Source of the DNA: Nitzschia sp. DOCU1
Lineage: Eukaryota > Bacillariophyta > Bacillariophyceae > Bacillariales > Bacillariaceae
Length of the DNA: 64,000 nucleotides
Assembly: GCA_951394045.1 (NCBI GenBank)
Contig: OX595986.1
Span: forward strand, 2,013,534 to 2,077,533
Reading direction: 5' to 3'
Shown: piece after piece, positions 41,036-51,439 of the stretch
How positions within the stretch are numbered: position 1 is the first letter of the stretch
How the letters are laid out: each line of letters begins with the position of its first letter
The notes under the pieces: generated by a model
The model's input: only the letters and a program-made list of their open reading frames with translations
Told to the model about the DNA's origin: nothing
The model's database searches: none
Position numbers and translations under genes: made by a program

Positions 41036-44000
41036 ATGGGACGGACTAAGAGTACACCGCGGCCCCGCAGCAGTAACGATGTCGTCGGCCAACGGCAGGA
41101 AGAAGTTTTGGGCCGAATTCTAGCGGACACTTCCGTGGAAGAAATGCTGGTCCGTGAGCTTCAAGAATCATCGCAACCTCCGCCACAAGCAGGTCCACCT
41201 TCCCTCAATGGTCGGGGTACGGCTGCTCGCTTGTTAGAGGAGAGATTACAACAATACCTGCGACCTGGTTCAAAAAGAACGAATGCTAAAAAGCGAAAGC
41301 GACAGTCTTCGAGGCAACGCCCCTTGGTTGATTCGTCGGACGACGACAACGACGAGGATGGAAATGATAACTTTCAAATCGCTAGAAACCGAAAAGCTGG
41401 AGGGGTGACGTTCGCAATTATGGATTCTTCGGACGAAGAGGACGGAGGAGCAGGAGCAGGACGGAAGGTCAACGCCAAGAAAAAGTTGCAACTTGGTGCA
41501 AGACGGAGAAAGCAACCTCGACGCTCACAATCAAAATCAAAGACATCAAGACTATCTTCCTCTGACAATGACAATGAAGGGTTAAATCTGTCATCTGCTC
41601 TGGAAGTGCAAGTTGAAGAAGATTCGATTCTGGTGCGTCCAGCAAAACCAGCAACAGAGATAGAGTGCAAACTAGTCGCTCTCCAATCGTGGCGTGTCCC
41701 CAATGACGTGAAGATCAATGCCGAGGTGGGGACTATGGGATTTCATGGCAACGAGTATAAGAAGCTTCGAATTCATACACTACAAGGAGCTCAGACGCTC
41801 TTGTCCATTATGTCCAAGTGGGAAAATGGGCCGGCACTAGAGGATCCTGGGGTTGTCGCAAGCGCTGTTCAAGATGGTTCCTTGATGCTCGAGTGTTGTC
41901 AGGAGGGGACTGAGGAAGGTGTGACTGATGAAAGGGTCATCATAATTCAGCTAAGTATCTGTCTAGATCAGGCCATTCAGGTTGGGAATCCTTTGTCGTT
42001 TCCAGAGGGCACGCGAAAGATTTTGCCAGGAGCGACACTTCAAAAGGCAGCGGCGCAGTTCATTCCGGATGACGATGAATTAAAATCTATGATTGATTCG
42101 TCCCCTGCCAAGGCCAGAAGTTTGACATCTAAGCAAGTATATGGTCTAGTGGATAACGTGCAATACAATTCATTCCGAATTGACGATGGCAAACCCTTGG
42201 GTACGATTTATGGTTTGGTTCCCACTCTTCGTCCGTACCAAGAAGCAGCTGTGCAATGGATGCTACAACGCGAACGCGGTACAAACGACCAAGATTCCAA
42301 CGAGTGGGAACTAGCTTGGTTTGTTTGGAAGGAGGACCTAGGGAAATTCTTCTCGTTGCTTCGTTGCCGCGACGAAGGGACGATGGAACGTCAAGGTCTC
42401 TTTTATTGCCCCTTCATGGGGTGGTGGGCTCAATCGTATGCTCAGGCCAAATCATATTGCATCGCTTCTGAAGGCGTAGAATGTCGTGGCGGGATCCTTG
42501 CAGAAAGTATGGGTCTTGGTAAAACAGTGGAGGTTTTGGCATGCATTTTGGCGCATCCGGCGCCGCAGATTGTCACTTCGACTTCCCACCCTGCGACTTT
42601 GTTACAGCGTCGTGTTTCCTCGTACGACTCAATGATCTCAGGACATGATGCGATGGATACCAATGCCAGTATAGTGACACCGGAGAAACTCCGTCCTGCC
42701 ATACAGAACGATTTCGAGGATGTCTCCCGCGACGACTCGTCTGTTGAACCTGTTCCAGCGGTGGAAGAACGCTGGATCGAGGCCAGCGAGTCGATAGCAG
42801 GTGTTTGTATATGTGGAAAGCCGGTAGAATTGTCACAGACAGCAAAAATTCCATTTGTAATTTGCGGGAAATGCAGGGAACCAATGCACGCTGCTTGTGC
42901 CGACGTGGACGATTTCAATGGAATCGGCCGGCCGTTGGTAATCCGGCGCCTCTTTTGCAATGATCGCTTCGAATGCAGAGAGTGTCCTGCCAAGCACTGC
43001 CCGTGTTGCGTAGCAGGTGAATGCGAGAAGGAGGGGTTGTTACCTTCTCGAGCAACTGTTATTGTTACCCCTGCGGCAATCCTGAACCAATGGGAGCGTG
43101 AAATCCAGCGACACACGTCCGTGCCTGTTGAGTCCTCGTCTGTCGGGGGGGATGGGACTGAGGAACCAATGTCAACTCCATTGAAGGTGGTGGTTTACCC
43201 TGGAATTCGAGACCTGTGCAACCAAAAGACCATGCGATCTTTGAATGATAAGAAGGCCTCTTTACTCCACCCGCGGAGGTTGGCTGATGCTGATATTGTC
43301 TTGATGACGTTTGAGGCTCTCATGAGTGATCTTGGTCACTCCAGCGAGAACCCATATGTCGATGTCGGTGGCGATAGTTCTCAGAGATCTCTAAGACGGC
43401 GGAAGTTGTATAGAGTGGTCCCATCTCCTTTGCTTGCTATTCGTTGGTGGCGAGTATGTCTGGATGAAGCCCAGCGTGTAGAGACTCCGACGGCAGCATC
43501 CGCTCGAATGGCACTGAAGTTAGAGGCATCTTATCGCTGGTGCGTATCTGGAACTCCCATCGGTCGTGGGAAACTCGATGACCTGTTTGGTTTGTTGCAT
43601 TTTCTTCGACTCGAGCCCTTTTCGGGCAAGATCTGGTTTTCAAAGTGCTTCTTGCGAAAAGAGAGTGGTTTGGTGAATGATATGATTCGACACTTGCTTC
43701 GAAGGGTCTTTTGGCGGTCCACCAAGACCTCTCTGGCGGTTTTGGAACAAATGGGTGTGCCGCAACAAATCGAAAAGAAAGTGATTTTGAAATTTAGTTC
43801 CATTGAGCGTCACTTCTACCAGCGTCAGCTCGAGGAGACTTTGAACGTGGCCGGCGATGTGACAGCCTCCAAAACTGCCCGTAAAACACAGCTGGACAAC
43901 CTCTCACTGCAGCTCCACAAACTTCGGGCAGCATGTTGTCATCCTCAGGTCGGATCCAGTGGTCTTGGGCGCCTCAACAATAAAAGAAGGGCGACGACTA

Positions 44001-46738
44001 AGTCTGACCTGTCGAGTCCCAACCAGTCTTCGGACGCATTTTCTAGAATTCTTACCATGGACCAAATTCTGGATCGCCTCATTGACGATGCAAAGTTGAA
44101 ATGTGAGGAAGCTCAGAGGCTTGCACTCATGCATAACAATGCGATGGCGGCTCTCTCAAAACTAAAGGTCGAGGCTAGGAGACGCGGAGTGAAGGTCGAG
44201 GATAGCGATGCAAAACTTTTGACTCAGAGCTGCAAACTCTATCAAGATTCTCTGAGAATGACGGAGGAGAATTCAGTACCAAGCCTAGTTGTGGGTGAAG
44301 CGATGCTTAGCGGTTGTCAGGGATTTCGTTCCCCGCGCCGCATATTCAGGAATGGAAGGGCAACTTTGGATTGGCAGGTGGTTGAGTTTGACGAAGGAGC
44401 AAGATCACAGGACATCCGCCAATTATGGTCGAGAGTCGACTTCGAAGGTCCCGCCAAAAAGGTAACACAGATCAAAGTCCGAGCCGTCTCCACGCTGCCG
44501 TCGGAACTTAGAGAACAGGAAACCACGGAAGACAGCAAATGGGTACTCTTGCTCCCCAAGGAATGCGTATTTCAGGTTTCTTCGGCGGCCGTAGGCGGAG
44601 AGTTCGTCGATGTTGTTTCTTTCAGCTTGCAAAACAGTGCTGACTGGGTTATAGAAGGAAACTTCCGTACAAACCGTTCGAAAGCTTGGCGTTTTGTAGT
44701 AAAGAGCTATGATGCTTCCAATCAGGTGCTAATATCGGAGAGTTTGAGACGGAATCTATATTGTGGCCTTGAGGTTGAGTTATTTGAGGCTGACATTGCT
44801 GGAGACTCGTTGCAACGACTTCATGTTCTACACAATGCGTGCTTGTCATATGACTCATTGATCGAGCTTGCAAAGGGAGACAACGATGGCGAGGCCGCCG
44901 ACTTTCTTTCCGCCAATGAAATGATGGCTTCGCTCAGAGAGATGAGAATCGAAGCGCAGAAAATCGAGACTCTCTACATTGATGCTGTGATCCCCCTACA
45001 CAATGAAAGCCAGCGGCAGTTAGAGCTCTGCATAAATGAGCGCCAAAAACTTGAACAACAACTTTTTGCCCTCCATCCAAAGAACAAGTTGGATCGTCTT
45101 GATGATATCTGGTCTGACGGTTGGTGGAGCGAAATTCTTACGATGTTGGACATGTACGGTACGGAACAAGAAAAATTTGATCTATGCAAACGTGTTCACG
45201 AGGACTTGAATAGTGCAATGGAGGGAGCATATGACCGCAAGACCCTTAAAGTTAACCCGTTCCCTCGTTTCCACACTGTCAATGGTTTGCATCACGGGCT
45301 TAATCTTCGGTTGAATGATCTACGGTCGGTGATCCCGCCTGGCTCGGTTTCTCAGTGTCTGGAGCAATTCCGGAAATTCCCCATCCGTCCTAACCAGAAG
45401 GATATTCAAGAAAGTGCAAAATGCCAACGTTGCAAAGCCGACTGGACGTGGACTGGGGCCATGTGTTCGCACTGCCAGCTGTCGGTTCATTTCAGCAACC
45501 TGGTACCCGACCGTCTACTTCTCATTGTCTTGGGATCAATACAGGGCTGGATGAAGGGCGGCAAAGGATCGCCCTCTTTGGCATCTGTGCGGACGTCAGT
45601 TAATATCGACGAAAGAGCAACTTTGTTTTTCAAAGTTCTAGAAGCATCCAAAAAGGAAAGGTCTGCTGCCGAAAGAGCATGGAGAATCCACCTTGATTTA
45701 TTGAATGATTTTGATGAGCTTGAAATGTCAAAACGGGCGATGCGATTGGCGCTGGAAGGGGAAGATCTTTCCGACCTGGCAGACGCTGAGTTGAATGCCA
45801 TTGTCCACCCAATCGATGTTAAAAGTGCATTCATGGACCACGGGGCCAAACAAGCCATGGCGCTGGCAAACCTTAGACGCCATAAGAGTACGTTGAGGTA
45901 CCTAAAGAATCAGAGCGAAGAACGGTCCAAATCCAAGACCGAGGGCGAGAGCGAGGACAACGAGGAGAGTTGCTCTGTTTGTTTGTCAACTTTTACAAGT
46001 GAACGAGCAGTTCTAGCTTGTGGCCATTCGTTTCATTACTCCCCATGCTTGGAGAAATTGATCGCGCGCTCTGGAAATAATCAACTCATCTCTTGCCCCA
46101 TGCGTTGTGCTGTTCGAACCAACCGCGACGAAGTCATGATGGCGACGGAGAATCGCCGGGACGACGGTAGTAACATGCACCGGCAAGTCAAAGGTAGCTG
46201 GGGGACTAAAGTCACGCGGCTGGTAGCGGATGTATTGGACGTGTCGGCGATTGGCGAGAAGAGCGTCGTGTTCAGCATGTGGGAGGACATGCTTCAAGTA
46301 GTCGAGGAGGCACTTCGGGCAAATGACATTTCGTGCGTCCGTGCCACAAGTTCATCCAAGATGGGTGTAAGTGTACGCACTTTTCGGTCAAGCGATTGTT
46401 CTGTTCTTCTCTTGAACGTCAAGAACGGAGCTGAGGGATTGACCCTTGTTGAAGCGACGCACATTTTCATGATTGAGCCGCTTTTGAACTGCGGATTAGA
46501 CAACCAAGCCATCAATCGTATCCACCGTATTGGTCAAACTTGCAAAACATATGTGCATCGATATTTAATTGAAAACACCATCGAGGTGAAGATTGACAAG
46601 TTACGAATGGAGCGGCAAGAGGACCAAATCGAGGATTCTGTCAACGAGTCGAAGAAGACAGCCTTTAATGCTGGAGGCATCGATGGTGGATTCAATTCGC
46701 AGACAGAGCTACTGGAGATTCTGAAGATCGAGCCTTAA
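41036..46738 (+). CDS. SHPRH-like SNF2 helicase with RING E3 domain
   Basis: An intronless 1,900-residue protein of the SHPRH/Rad5-related group, which couple SNF2 ATPase activity to ubiquitin ligation in replication-stress tolerance and chromatin work. After an acidic/basic N-terminus there is TLRPYQEAAVQWML. Then comes motif I (GGILAESMGLGKTVE, about residue 485). An inserted PHD-like Cys-rich domain follows (CICGKPVEL ... CGKCREPMHAAC ... CPCCVAGEC). Motif II has DEAQ rather than DEAH (WWRVCLDEAQRVE), as is typical of SHPRH, followed by WCVSGTPIGRGKLDDL. A long helical insertion precedes the C3HC4 RING (CSVCLSTF ... CGHSFHYSPC, about 1645-1695). The helicase C-terminal lobe ends in NQAINRIHRIGQT. 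The start is the ATG at 41036; the earlier in-frame codon is TTG. Confidence 0.92.
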   Translation: MGRTKSTPRPRSSNDVVGQRQEEVLGRILADTSVEEMLVRELQESSQPPPQAGPPSLNGRGTAARLLEERLQQYLRPGSKRTNAKKRKRQSSRQRPLVDSSDDDNDEDGNDNFQIARNRKAGGVTFAIMDSSDEEDGGAGAGRKVNAKKKLQLGARRRKQPRRSQSKSKTSRLSSSDNDNEGLNLSSALEVQVEEDSILVRPAKPATEIECKLVALQSWRVPNDVKINAEVGTMGFHGNEYKKLRIHTLQGAQTLLSIMSKWENGPALEDPGVVASAVQDGSLMLECCQEGTEEGVTDERVIIIQLSICLDQAIQVGNPLSFPEGTRKILPGATLQKAAAQFIPDDDELKSMIDSSPAKARSLTSKQVYGLVDNVQYNSFRIDDGKPLGTIYGLVPTLRPYQEAAVQWMLQRERGTNDQDSNEWELAWFVWKEDLGKFFSLLRCRDEGTMERQGLFYCPFMGWWAQSYAQAKSYCIASEGVECRGGILAESMGLGKTVEVLACILAHPAPQIVTSTSHPATLLQRRVSSYDSMISGHDAMDTNASIVTPEKLRPAIQNDFEDVSRDDSSVEPVPAVEERWIEASESIAGVCICGKPVELSQTAKIPFVICGKCREPMHAACADVDDFNGIGRPLVIRRLFCNDRFECRECPAKHCPCCVAGECEKEGLLPSRATVIVTPAAILNQWEREIQRHTSVPVESSSVGGDGTEEPMSTPLKVVVYPGIRDLCNQKTMRSLNDKKASLLHPRRLADADIVLMTFEALMSDLGHSSENPYVDVGGDSSQRSLRRRKLYRVVPSPLLAIRWWRVCLDEAQRVETPTAASARMALKLEASYRWCVSGTPIGRGKLDDLFGLLHFLRLEPFSGKIWFSKCFLRKESGLVNDMIRHLLRRVFWRSTKTSLAVLEQMGVPQQIEKKVILKFSSIERHFYQRQLEETLNVAGDVTASKTARKTQLDNLSLQLHKLRAACCHPQVGSSGLGRLNNKRRATTKSDLSSPNQSSDAFSRILTMDQILDRLIDDAKLKCEEAQRLALMHNNAMAALSKLKVEARRRGVKVEDSDAKLLTQSCKLYQDSLRMTEENSVPSLVVGEAMLSGCQGFRSPRRIFRNGRATLDWQVVEFDEGARSQDIRQLWSRVDFEGPAKKVTQIKVRAVSTLPSELREQETTEDSKWVLLLPKECVFQVSSAAVGGEFVDVVSFSLQNSADWVIEGNFRTNRSKAWRFVVKSYDASNQVLISESLRRNLYCGLEVELFEADIAGDSLQRLHVLHNACLSYDSLIELAKGDNDGEAADFLSANEMMASLREMRIEAQKIETLYIDAVIPLHNESQRQLELCINERQKLEQQLFALHPKNKLDRLDDIWSDGWWSEILTMLDMYGTEQEKFDLCKRVHEDLNSAMEGAYDRKTLKVNPFPRFHTVNGLHHGLNLRLNDLRSVIPPGSVSQCLEQFRKFPIRPNQKDIQESAKCQRCKADWTWTGAMCSHCQLSVHFSNLVPDRLLLIVLGSIQGWMKGGKGSPSLASVRTSVNIDERATLFFKVLEASKKERSAAERAWRIHLDLLNDFDELEMSKRAMRLALEGEDLSDLADAELNAIVHPIDVKSAFMDHGAKQAMALANLRRHKSTLRYLKNQSEERSKSKTEGESEDNEESCSVCLSTFTSERAVLACGHSFHYSPCLEKLIARSGNNQLISCPMRCAVRTNRDEVMMATENRRDDGSNMHRQVKGSWGTKVTRLVADVLDVSAIGEKSVVFSMWEDMLQVVEEALRANDISCVRATSSSKMGVSVRTFRSSDCSVLLLNVKNGAEGLTLVEATHIFMIEPLLNCGLDNQAINRIHRIGQTCKTYVHRYLIENTIEVKIDKLRMERQEDQIEDSVNESKKTAFNAGGIDGGFNSQTELLEILKIEP

Positions 46739-47129
46739 CAAATGAGCTACTAAATGAATTCCTCTGACAACCAGTTTCCTGCTATGGGCATGCTTTCGGA
46801 TCCTACTAGAGCTAGAACAACTTGCTATCGTACCTGGTACGACTCCAGTCGTAGCTCATGCACCCTGCTGAACCCCCAGCGCCGCGCCGCGCCGCCCCCT
46901 GTACCCCGCAGCAGCCCCCACATGCCGCCCCCTTTTGGTCATGACGTGCTTTCACCGCACCGCCTCCGGTCGACGATTTTGCGATTGCGAGATATCAACA
47001 ATGACAGACACTTCATTGACGAGTTGTGTGATGGCGTACAGTATCCCTATAGAGTGGTAATGCACTTTGCACACCACTCCGTCTCTAGAGAGGATTGTGA
47101 ATTGTGACCACACGACTGCGGCGCAAGGC
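46739..47129. other. Intergenic region, ORF of doubtful value
   Basis: About 390 bp. A plus ORF with an ATG at 46754 (117 codons) ends at 47107, 22 bp before the next gene. It is Pro/Arg/Ser-rich and not recognisable. It could be a separate small gene, a missed first exon, or chance. Confidence 0.3.
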
Positions 47130-48279
47130 ATGGAACGCACCCTACGGGCCCGACCACCCCCTCCTCCACCACCGCCTCCTCGGAGACCATCCATCGGCCG
47201 GGTTCGCGAGCGAAAGGACCAAGAGGAGATGAAGGACCAACAACAAGAGCAACAGTACCATGAACCACAGCCAGGACCGGACGAACCAGTCCGAGAACTA
47301 GGATTGCAACAAAATCCTCCAATGCAGCAAGAATACCTCTTGACGGTCAAATATCCACGAGAGTCCCCGACGAACTCTACTCTCGATGGAATTCCACGAC
47401 CTGCACGGCGAGTTGCGATGGAAGTCGTCCAAATTCAAGTATACCCCGGAATGAGTTCGGATGTCCTGGCCAAGTGCGTCACGCAAGCAATTGCACAGTT
47501 TTCCACAAATGGTGGCGTCGAATCATGGCTAGTGGTAAGTCAGCTATAAGGAGAACATCTACCATTCTAACCAAGCAACTCATCATTCATGGGAATAACA
47601 GGGACTATTTGGTGAACGAGATCGCATATTTTGTTCCTTTGAGCACATTCTCGCCTCCCCCAATCCAACTAGGCAAGCCTATTGTACGGTCCTGCCGCCA
47701 CCGCCGATCGAAATTGAGGAAGAACCTCGTCCCTGGATGACAACCGAAATGTGGCTCGGAGTGGCTTTTGTAGGTTTGATTCTCGTGTACGTCTGGATTT
47801 ACCTGGGAGGCCCAAACAAGACCCTCTTTTATCTGGAACTGGCAATAATAATACTACAGGAACGAATTCTCGGCGCGGTTTCCTCTGTCCATGAGTGGGT
47901 CTTCAATTTACCGTTTCGGGAACTTTATAGGAGTGGTCCCCATTGGATAGGCTGGGAAGGTTTGCCCCTGGCGGAAGTTTGTAATCGGATTACCCACTTT
48001 GGAGGCCGGGACTTCTGGAAGCGCAACATGGGCGAGTGCGAAGAGATTTATGCCGGTAAGGAAGAAGCCTTTTTACGGACCTTGCGACCAGTGGCATACA
48101 CAATATTGTGCATTTTGCTCTTTTTCATTATTCAAAGCTTAGTGGTGAGCTATGGGGAAAGCAAGCGTGATCGAACGGACCGGGCCGTTGTGGAAGCCTA
48201 TCATGCCTTTCAGACACTTGTCCGAATCGCCAGTCGACAAGCGGGCGGTAATCATCAATATGAAAGGCGGCGGCACTAG
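47130..48279 (+). CDS. Two-TM protein with polyproline N-terminus, unknown
   Basis: Exons 47130-47534 and 47602-48279 (67-nt GT-AG intron, phase 0); 360 residues. The N-terminus has a run of nine prolines after MERTLRAR, then a Gln/Glu-rich charged stretch. The middle segment (VAMEVVQIQVYPGMSSDVL) looks globular. Two hydrophobic helices follow (MWLGVAFVGLILVYVWIYLG and VAYTILCILLFFIIQSLVVS), about 100 residues apart. The splice joins WLV to GLFGERDRIFCSFEHIL and keeps the frame open through the next ORF, which supports it. No family recognised. The preceding codons in frame start with TTG, so 47130 is the first ATG. Confidence 0.65.
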
Positions 48280-49028
48280 CTAGTCGAAGTAAGATAGAAG
48301 AAAATCAAGCAGGAGGCCAATGGTGTTGGATTTGCGTACGCTTGACTTTGAGCGACGTAGCTGACTTGTTGGCCGTATTAATCGGAGAGGTCGCTCCGTT
48401 CCGGTTCCCTGCCAAGGTAGCTCTTTCAACTATACTGTAGCTACGGTAGATAGGACCAAACTTCGTTGGTATATTGCCTACTACACTACGAGCTAATTGT
48501 GCTGTAGCCGAAAGAAAGGATGTGGATGACGACTCTAGTAGTAGAACTTCCTTGGTGGCTGTGTCCAAAGCTCCACTTTCCGATCGAGTGAGTCGTCATA
48601 AGGGACGACTGACTTGACTCTTTCGCGGAATTACACGATGTATCGAGGAAGGAAATTACAAAATGGTCCCTTCTATTAGTAGCATCGTTTCTTTGTCATT
48701 CTCGCCCCCAAAGTTCAATTGGCAGCATCCATGCAACAACTATGATCAATTGTTGCCCTCTTGCCAGAGAGCGAATCTCCCAAGGTATTTTGCAAGAGAA
48801 TAGTACCTGTACTGGTATTTACTTTCGCGCGCACTCGCGCGCGCCTGCCCTCATCCTTCCGTTTTCCAGGGAGGGAGGGAGTCGTCAATAAGTCTCAGTC
48901 GTCAAAGGGAAAACAAACACCTCGAGACGATGGTGATGGTGGGGTCAGAGGTCTCACAACAGGCTAGTGTCTATTTCAATAAGCCTTGATGAAATTCTAC
49001 GAGAGTCCCCCCCACGCCACCATTCAAC
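48280..49028. other. Intergenic region, no gene seen
   Basis: About 750 bp. An 87-codon minus ORF (48305-48568) has no recognisable content. There is a CG-rich alternation (CGCGCGCACTCGCGCGCG) near 48826-48843, which may be near the promoter of the Bmt2 gene. Confidence 0.4.
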
Positions 49029-50021
49029 ATGACAAACACGAAAACTAGCAGGCGTAAGTCCAAAAAGCCGATTCCATTGACGAAACAACCCGTCATCATG
49101 AAGAGTCGAAAACGCGCTCGGCACGTGACGACTCAATTTCACAAGTTGACGCATGAACGAGAACGTGCCATACAACAAGGCGATATGGGCATTGTTCAGC
49201 AGCTGGATCAAGCACTGCGAGCCATGGGGGGTCGTAGTGAATATCAGCGTGCTAGTCAGTTGAGCACATCTTTTCATTCGACATCCAAGTGGGTTCTGGG
49301 ACACTTGGCGCAGCTGGGTTGGCTGTACGGAATCAGATCTGCGACGACAACAGACGATGCTAGTGCGGGCGTACAAGAATCAAAGAAACAACGAAGGTCA
49401 ACTCGAATTTTGGAAGTGGGAGCAATCAATACGGAGCTTCTCGATGCTGCGGAAGAATCCAGCATTACCGACGGCGAGTCGAAGAAGACATATCGATTGG
49501 ATGTGCGAGCCATTGATTTGCATTCCATGGAAAAGAGGATTGAAGAAGCCGATTTTTTGACGCTTCCCTTTTGTAGTGACGATATCCAGCAGCGATATGA
49601 TGTGATTGTTTGCTCCATGGTGATCAACTGCGTCCCAACGCCTACTGACCGCGGAAAAATGATGGCCCTTCTTTATCATCACCTACGTCCTGGGGGTCTG
49701 CTCTTCTTGACACTTCCAAAGTATTGTTTAACGAAGAGTGCCTTTTTGACAGCCTCAATCTTTGAGGAAATGTTGGGCAAAAATGGTGGTGTAGGATTTG
49801 AAGTGGAACAAACCAAGCAGAGTCCCAAAGTTGCATTTTTTATTTGTCGAAGACCAACAGGGGACGATGATGGTGCCGCGAGAAAGCCCCTCAACAAATT
49901 GTGGACGAAACAAGTTATTCGAAACAAGGGCAAGAAGTTCCCGAATCAGTTCTCGGTTGTACTGGATCCAGCCGAGGTTTCGGGCATATTTCGAGTTGAA
50001 CAAAAGGAAGCAGGTGGTTAG
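49029..50021 (+). CDS. BMT2: 25S rRNA adenine-N1 methyltransferase, Bmt2-like
   Basis: In yeast, Bmt2 makes m1A2142 in 25S rRNA in the nucleolus. This is a single-exon protein of 330 residues, close to yeast Bmt2 (about 337). The N-terminus is basic (RRKSKKPIPLTKQP). The SAM-binding region is seen as RILEVGAINTELL and DVRAIDLHS. The family block is ADFLTLPF, then YDVIVCSMVINCVPTPTDRG, LYHHLRPGGLLFLTLPKYCL and TKSAFL; the NCVP motif is characteristic. The C-terminal KFPNQFSVVLDP also fits. The ATG at 49029 starts a sensible N-terminus. The target position in this organism is assumed from the family. Confidence 0.88.
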   Translation: MTNTKTSRRKSKKPIPLTKQPVIMKSRKRARHVTTQFHKLTHERERAIQQGDMGIVQQLDQALRAMGGRSEYQRASQLSTSFHSTSKWVLGHLAQLGWLYGIRSATTTDDASAGVQESKKQRRSTRILEVGAINTELLDAAEESSITDGESKKTYRLDVRAIDLHSMEKRIEEADFLTLPFCSDDIQQRYDVIVCSMVINCVPTPTDRGKMMALLYHHLRPGGLLFLTLPKYCLTKSAFLTASIFEEMLGKNGGVGFEVEQTKQSPKVAFFICRRPTGDDDGAARKPLNKLWTKQVIRNKGKKFPNQFSVVLDPAEVSGIFRVEQKEAGG

Positions 50022-50037
50022 TAATAGCTACTCATTA

Positions 50038-50965
50038 TTATGCCTGAACGGCGTCTTTGTCTCTGGTCAAAACAAAGAGCGAGCCCTTGTTTCCCCTTCC
50101 AATGCGCATATCATCGTCCAAGTACGTGGTTTCCAGCCATCCATTGTCCTTGATTCCGCCCCGAACTGCTGCAATAATATCGAATAGAAATCCCAATGAT
50201 AGGACGAATCCATTCGAAAATTCAATGTCCGCCTTTTCAAAGGCAACCACCGCCCGTGTCTTGACCGTGTCGGATACTCGAAAAGATCCCCCCACCTTGA
50301 TGGTTCCAAAGTCCTGTTCGACTGTATTGTATACTTTTTGGTTTGCCACATCAATCGTTTGCGTTGTTGGGCGATTGGATGTGTCTACAGTAAAGCCGCC
50401 GGCTCTGACGGATCCCTGGATATTCGCCTTACGAGTATCAATGTTAGCTTCTCCCTCGGAAGAGTCTTCGGGATTCCAAATATCCTGTGTATGGAAACGT
50501 TTGTAGAATGAATGGATCGCGGAAGAATGAGTAAACTAAGCGTTCTTCTGATTCTTCATCGTTGTCGTGCCGTCATCGTACCATATCGTCCATATTGATA
50601 TCAGAGGGGGCGGTATACTGCAAGTACCAGACACCATCCAAACTTTTTGCTGCCTTGGCATCTTCCAAAAGATTGGAGGGCACGGCAGCATTGGTCTCCA
50701 GATACCGAACCAATTGTAGGGCGGACCTTTGCCGCTCCAAACTAGCATCCTTCCCATTTCCAGTATTGGAAATGACAGTCAATAATTCTTTCTTCGTTTT
50801 GATAATGGGTGATACAGCATCAACAACAGCAACAGGAGGTGCAATGGACTTGAACCGGTCAAAAAACTTGCCCACTTGAAAGGCCTCCAATGATGAGACG
50901 AGAGAAAAAAGCACCAGCAAAGTAGCTCCGGGATGTTGTCGTCGTTTCCACCGTTGACTTGTCAT
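50038..50965 (-). CDS. Plastid lipid-associated protein (PAP/fibrillin)
   Basis: Exons 50582-50965 and 50038-50484 (97-nt GT-AG intron, phase 0); 276 residues. The N-terminus is a signal peptide (ATLLVLFSLVSSLEA) followed by FQVGKFF, the Phe-type plastid import signal. The mature protein has the PAP/fibrillin pattern: helical start (KKELLTVISNTGNG), LDGVWYLQYTAPSD, a beta-rich core (GGFTVDTSNRPTTQTIDV and VYNTVEQDF) and the family C-terminus LDDDMRIGRGNKGSLFVL. Fibrillins bind lipids at plastoglobules and thylakoids and help in stress and quinone metabolism; the subgroup is not determined. Start at 50965: an upstream extension to 51019 begins with a non-ATG codon. Confidence 0.9.
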
Positions 50966-51439
50966 GGTGACTGAAGAATGAATGTGATGTGCTAACGAAA
51001 CGGTGTGTATTTGCAGCAACGAAAGAAGACAAGCAACGACGTCGAGCTATGCTGCTATCTTGGTCCATCTACGATACTTCGAGCAAAAGCTGTTCTTCAA
51101 GCAGAAGCAGAAGCAGAAGCAGGGGAGGGGACCAACCGCAAAAAGTGAGGATGACGTCTTTCGCAGTGGTGGTGGCGGGAGGCGCGACCTGGAATTAGTC
51201 GATCTGGTCAATTCTGTGGAGTGGTGCTTGTTTTCTGTGCGAGAAAATAGTGACCGAATTCCTCTTAAATCACAATGTTCTTCAATAAAAGCGTTAGAAT
51301 CAGGCGAAGGCTGATTTTATATTCGCTTTTATTCGGTAAATATGGTCACAAAATCAAAGATTTTCTCAAACGCAATCCGCATCAACGGATACATGCACCC
51401 ATCGCCATCGACGACGTGTATTGTTGCTTCGAAACAATA
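50966..51439. promoter_or_regulatory. Divergent region with AGAAGC repeat
   Basis: About 470 bp between the fibrillin and galactokinase genes. A GCAGAA hexamer repeat lies at 51101-51123. An in-frame ATG at 51275 would extend the galactokinase by 55 residues, but this segment is more likely 5' UTR. Confidence 0.4.

Noticed and set aside
46754..47107. 117-codon plus ORF between the SHPRH-like and two-TM genes
   Set aside because: Pro/Arg-rich with no motif; could not be joined to the next gene by a supported splice.
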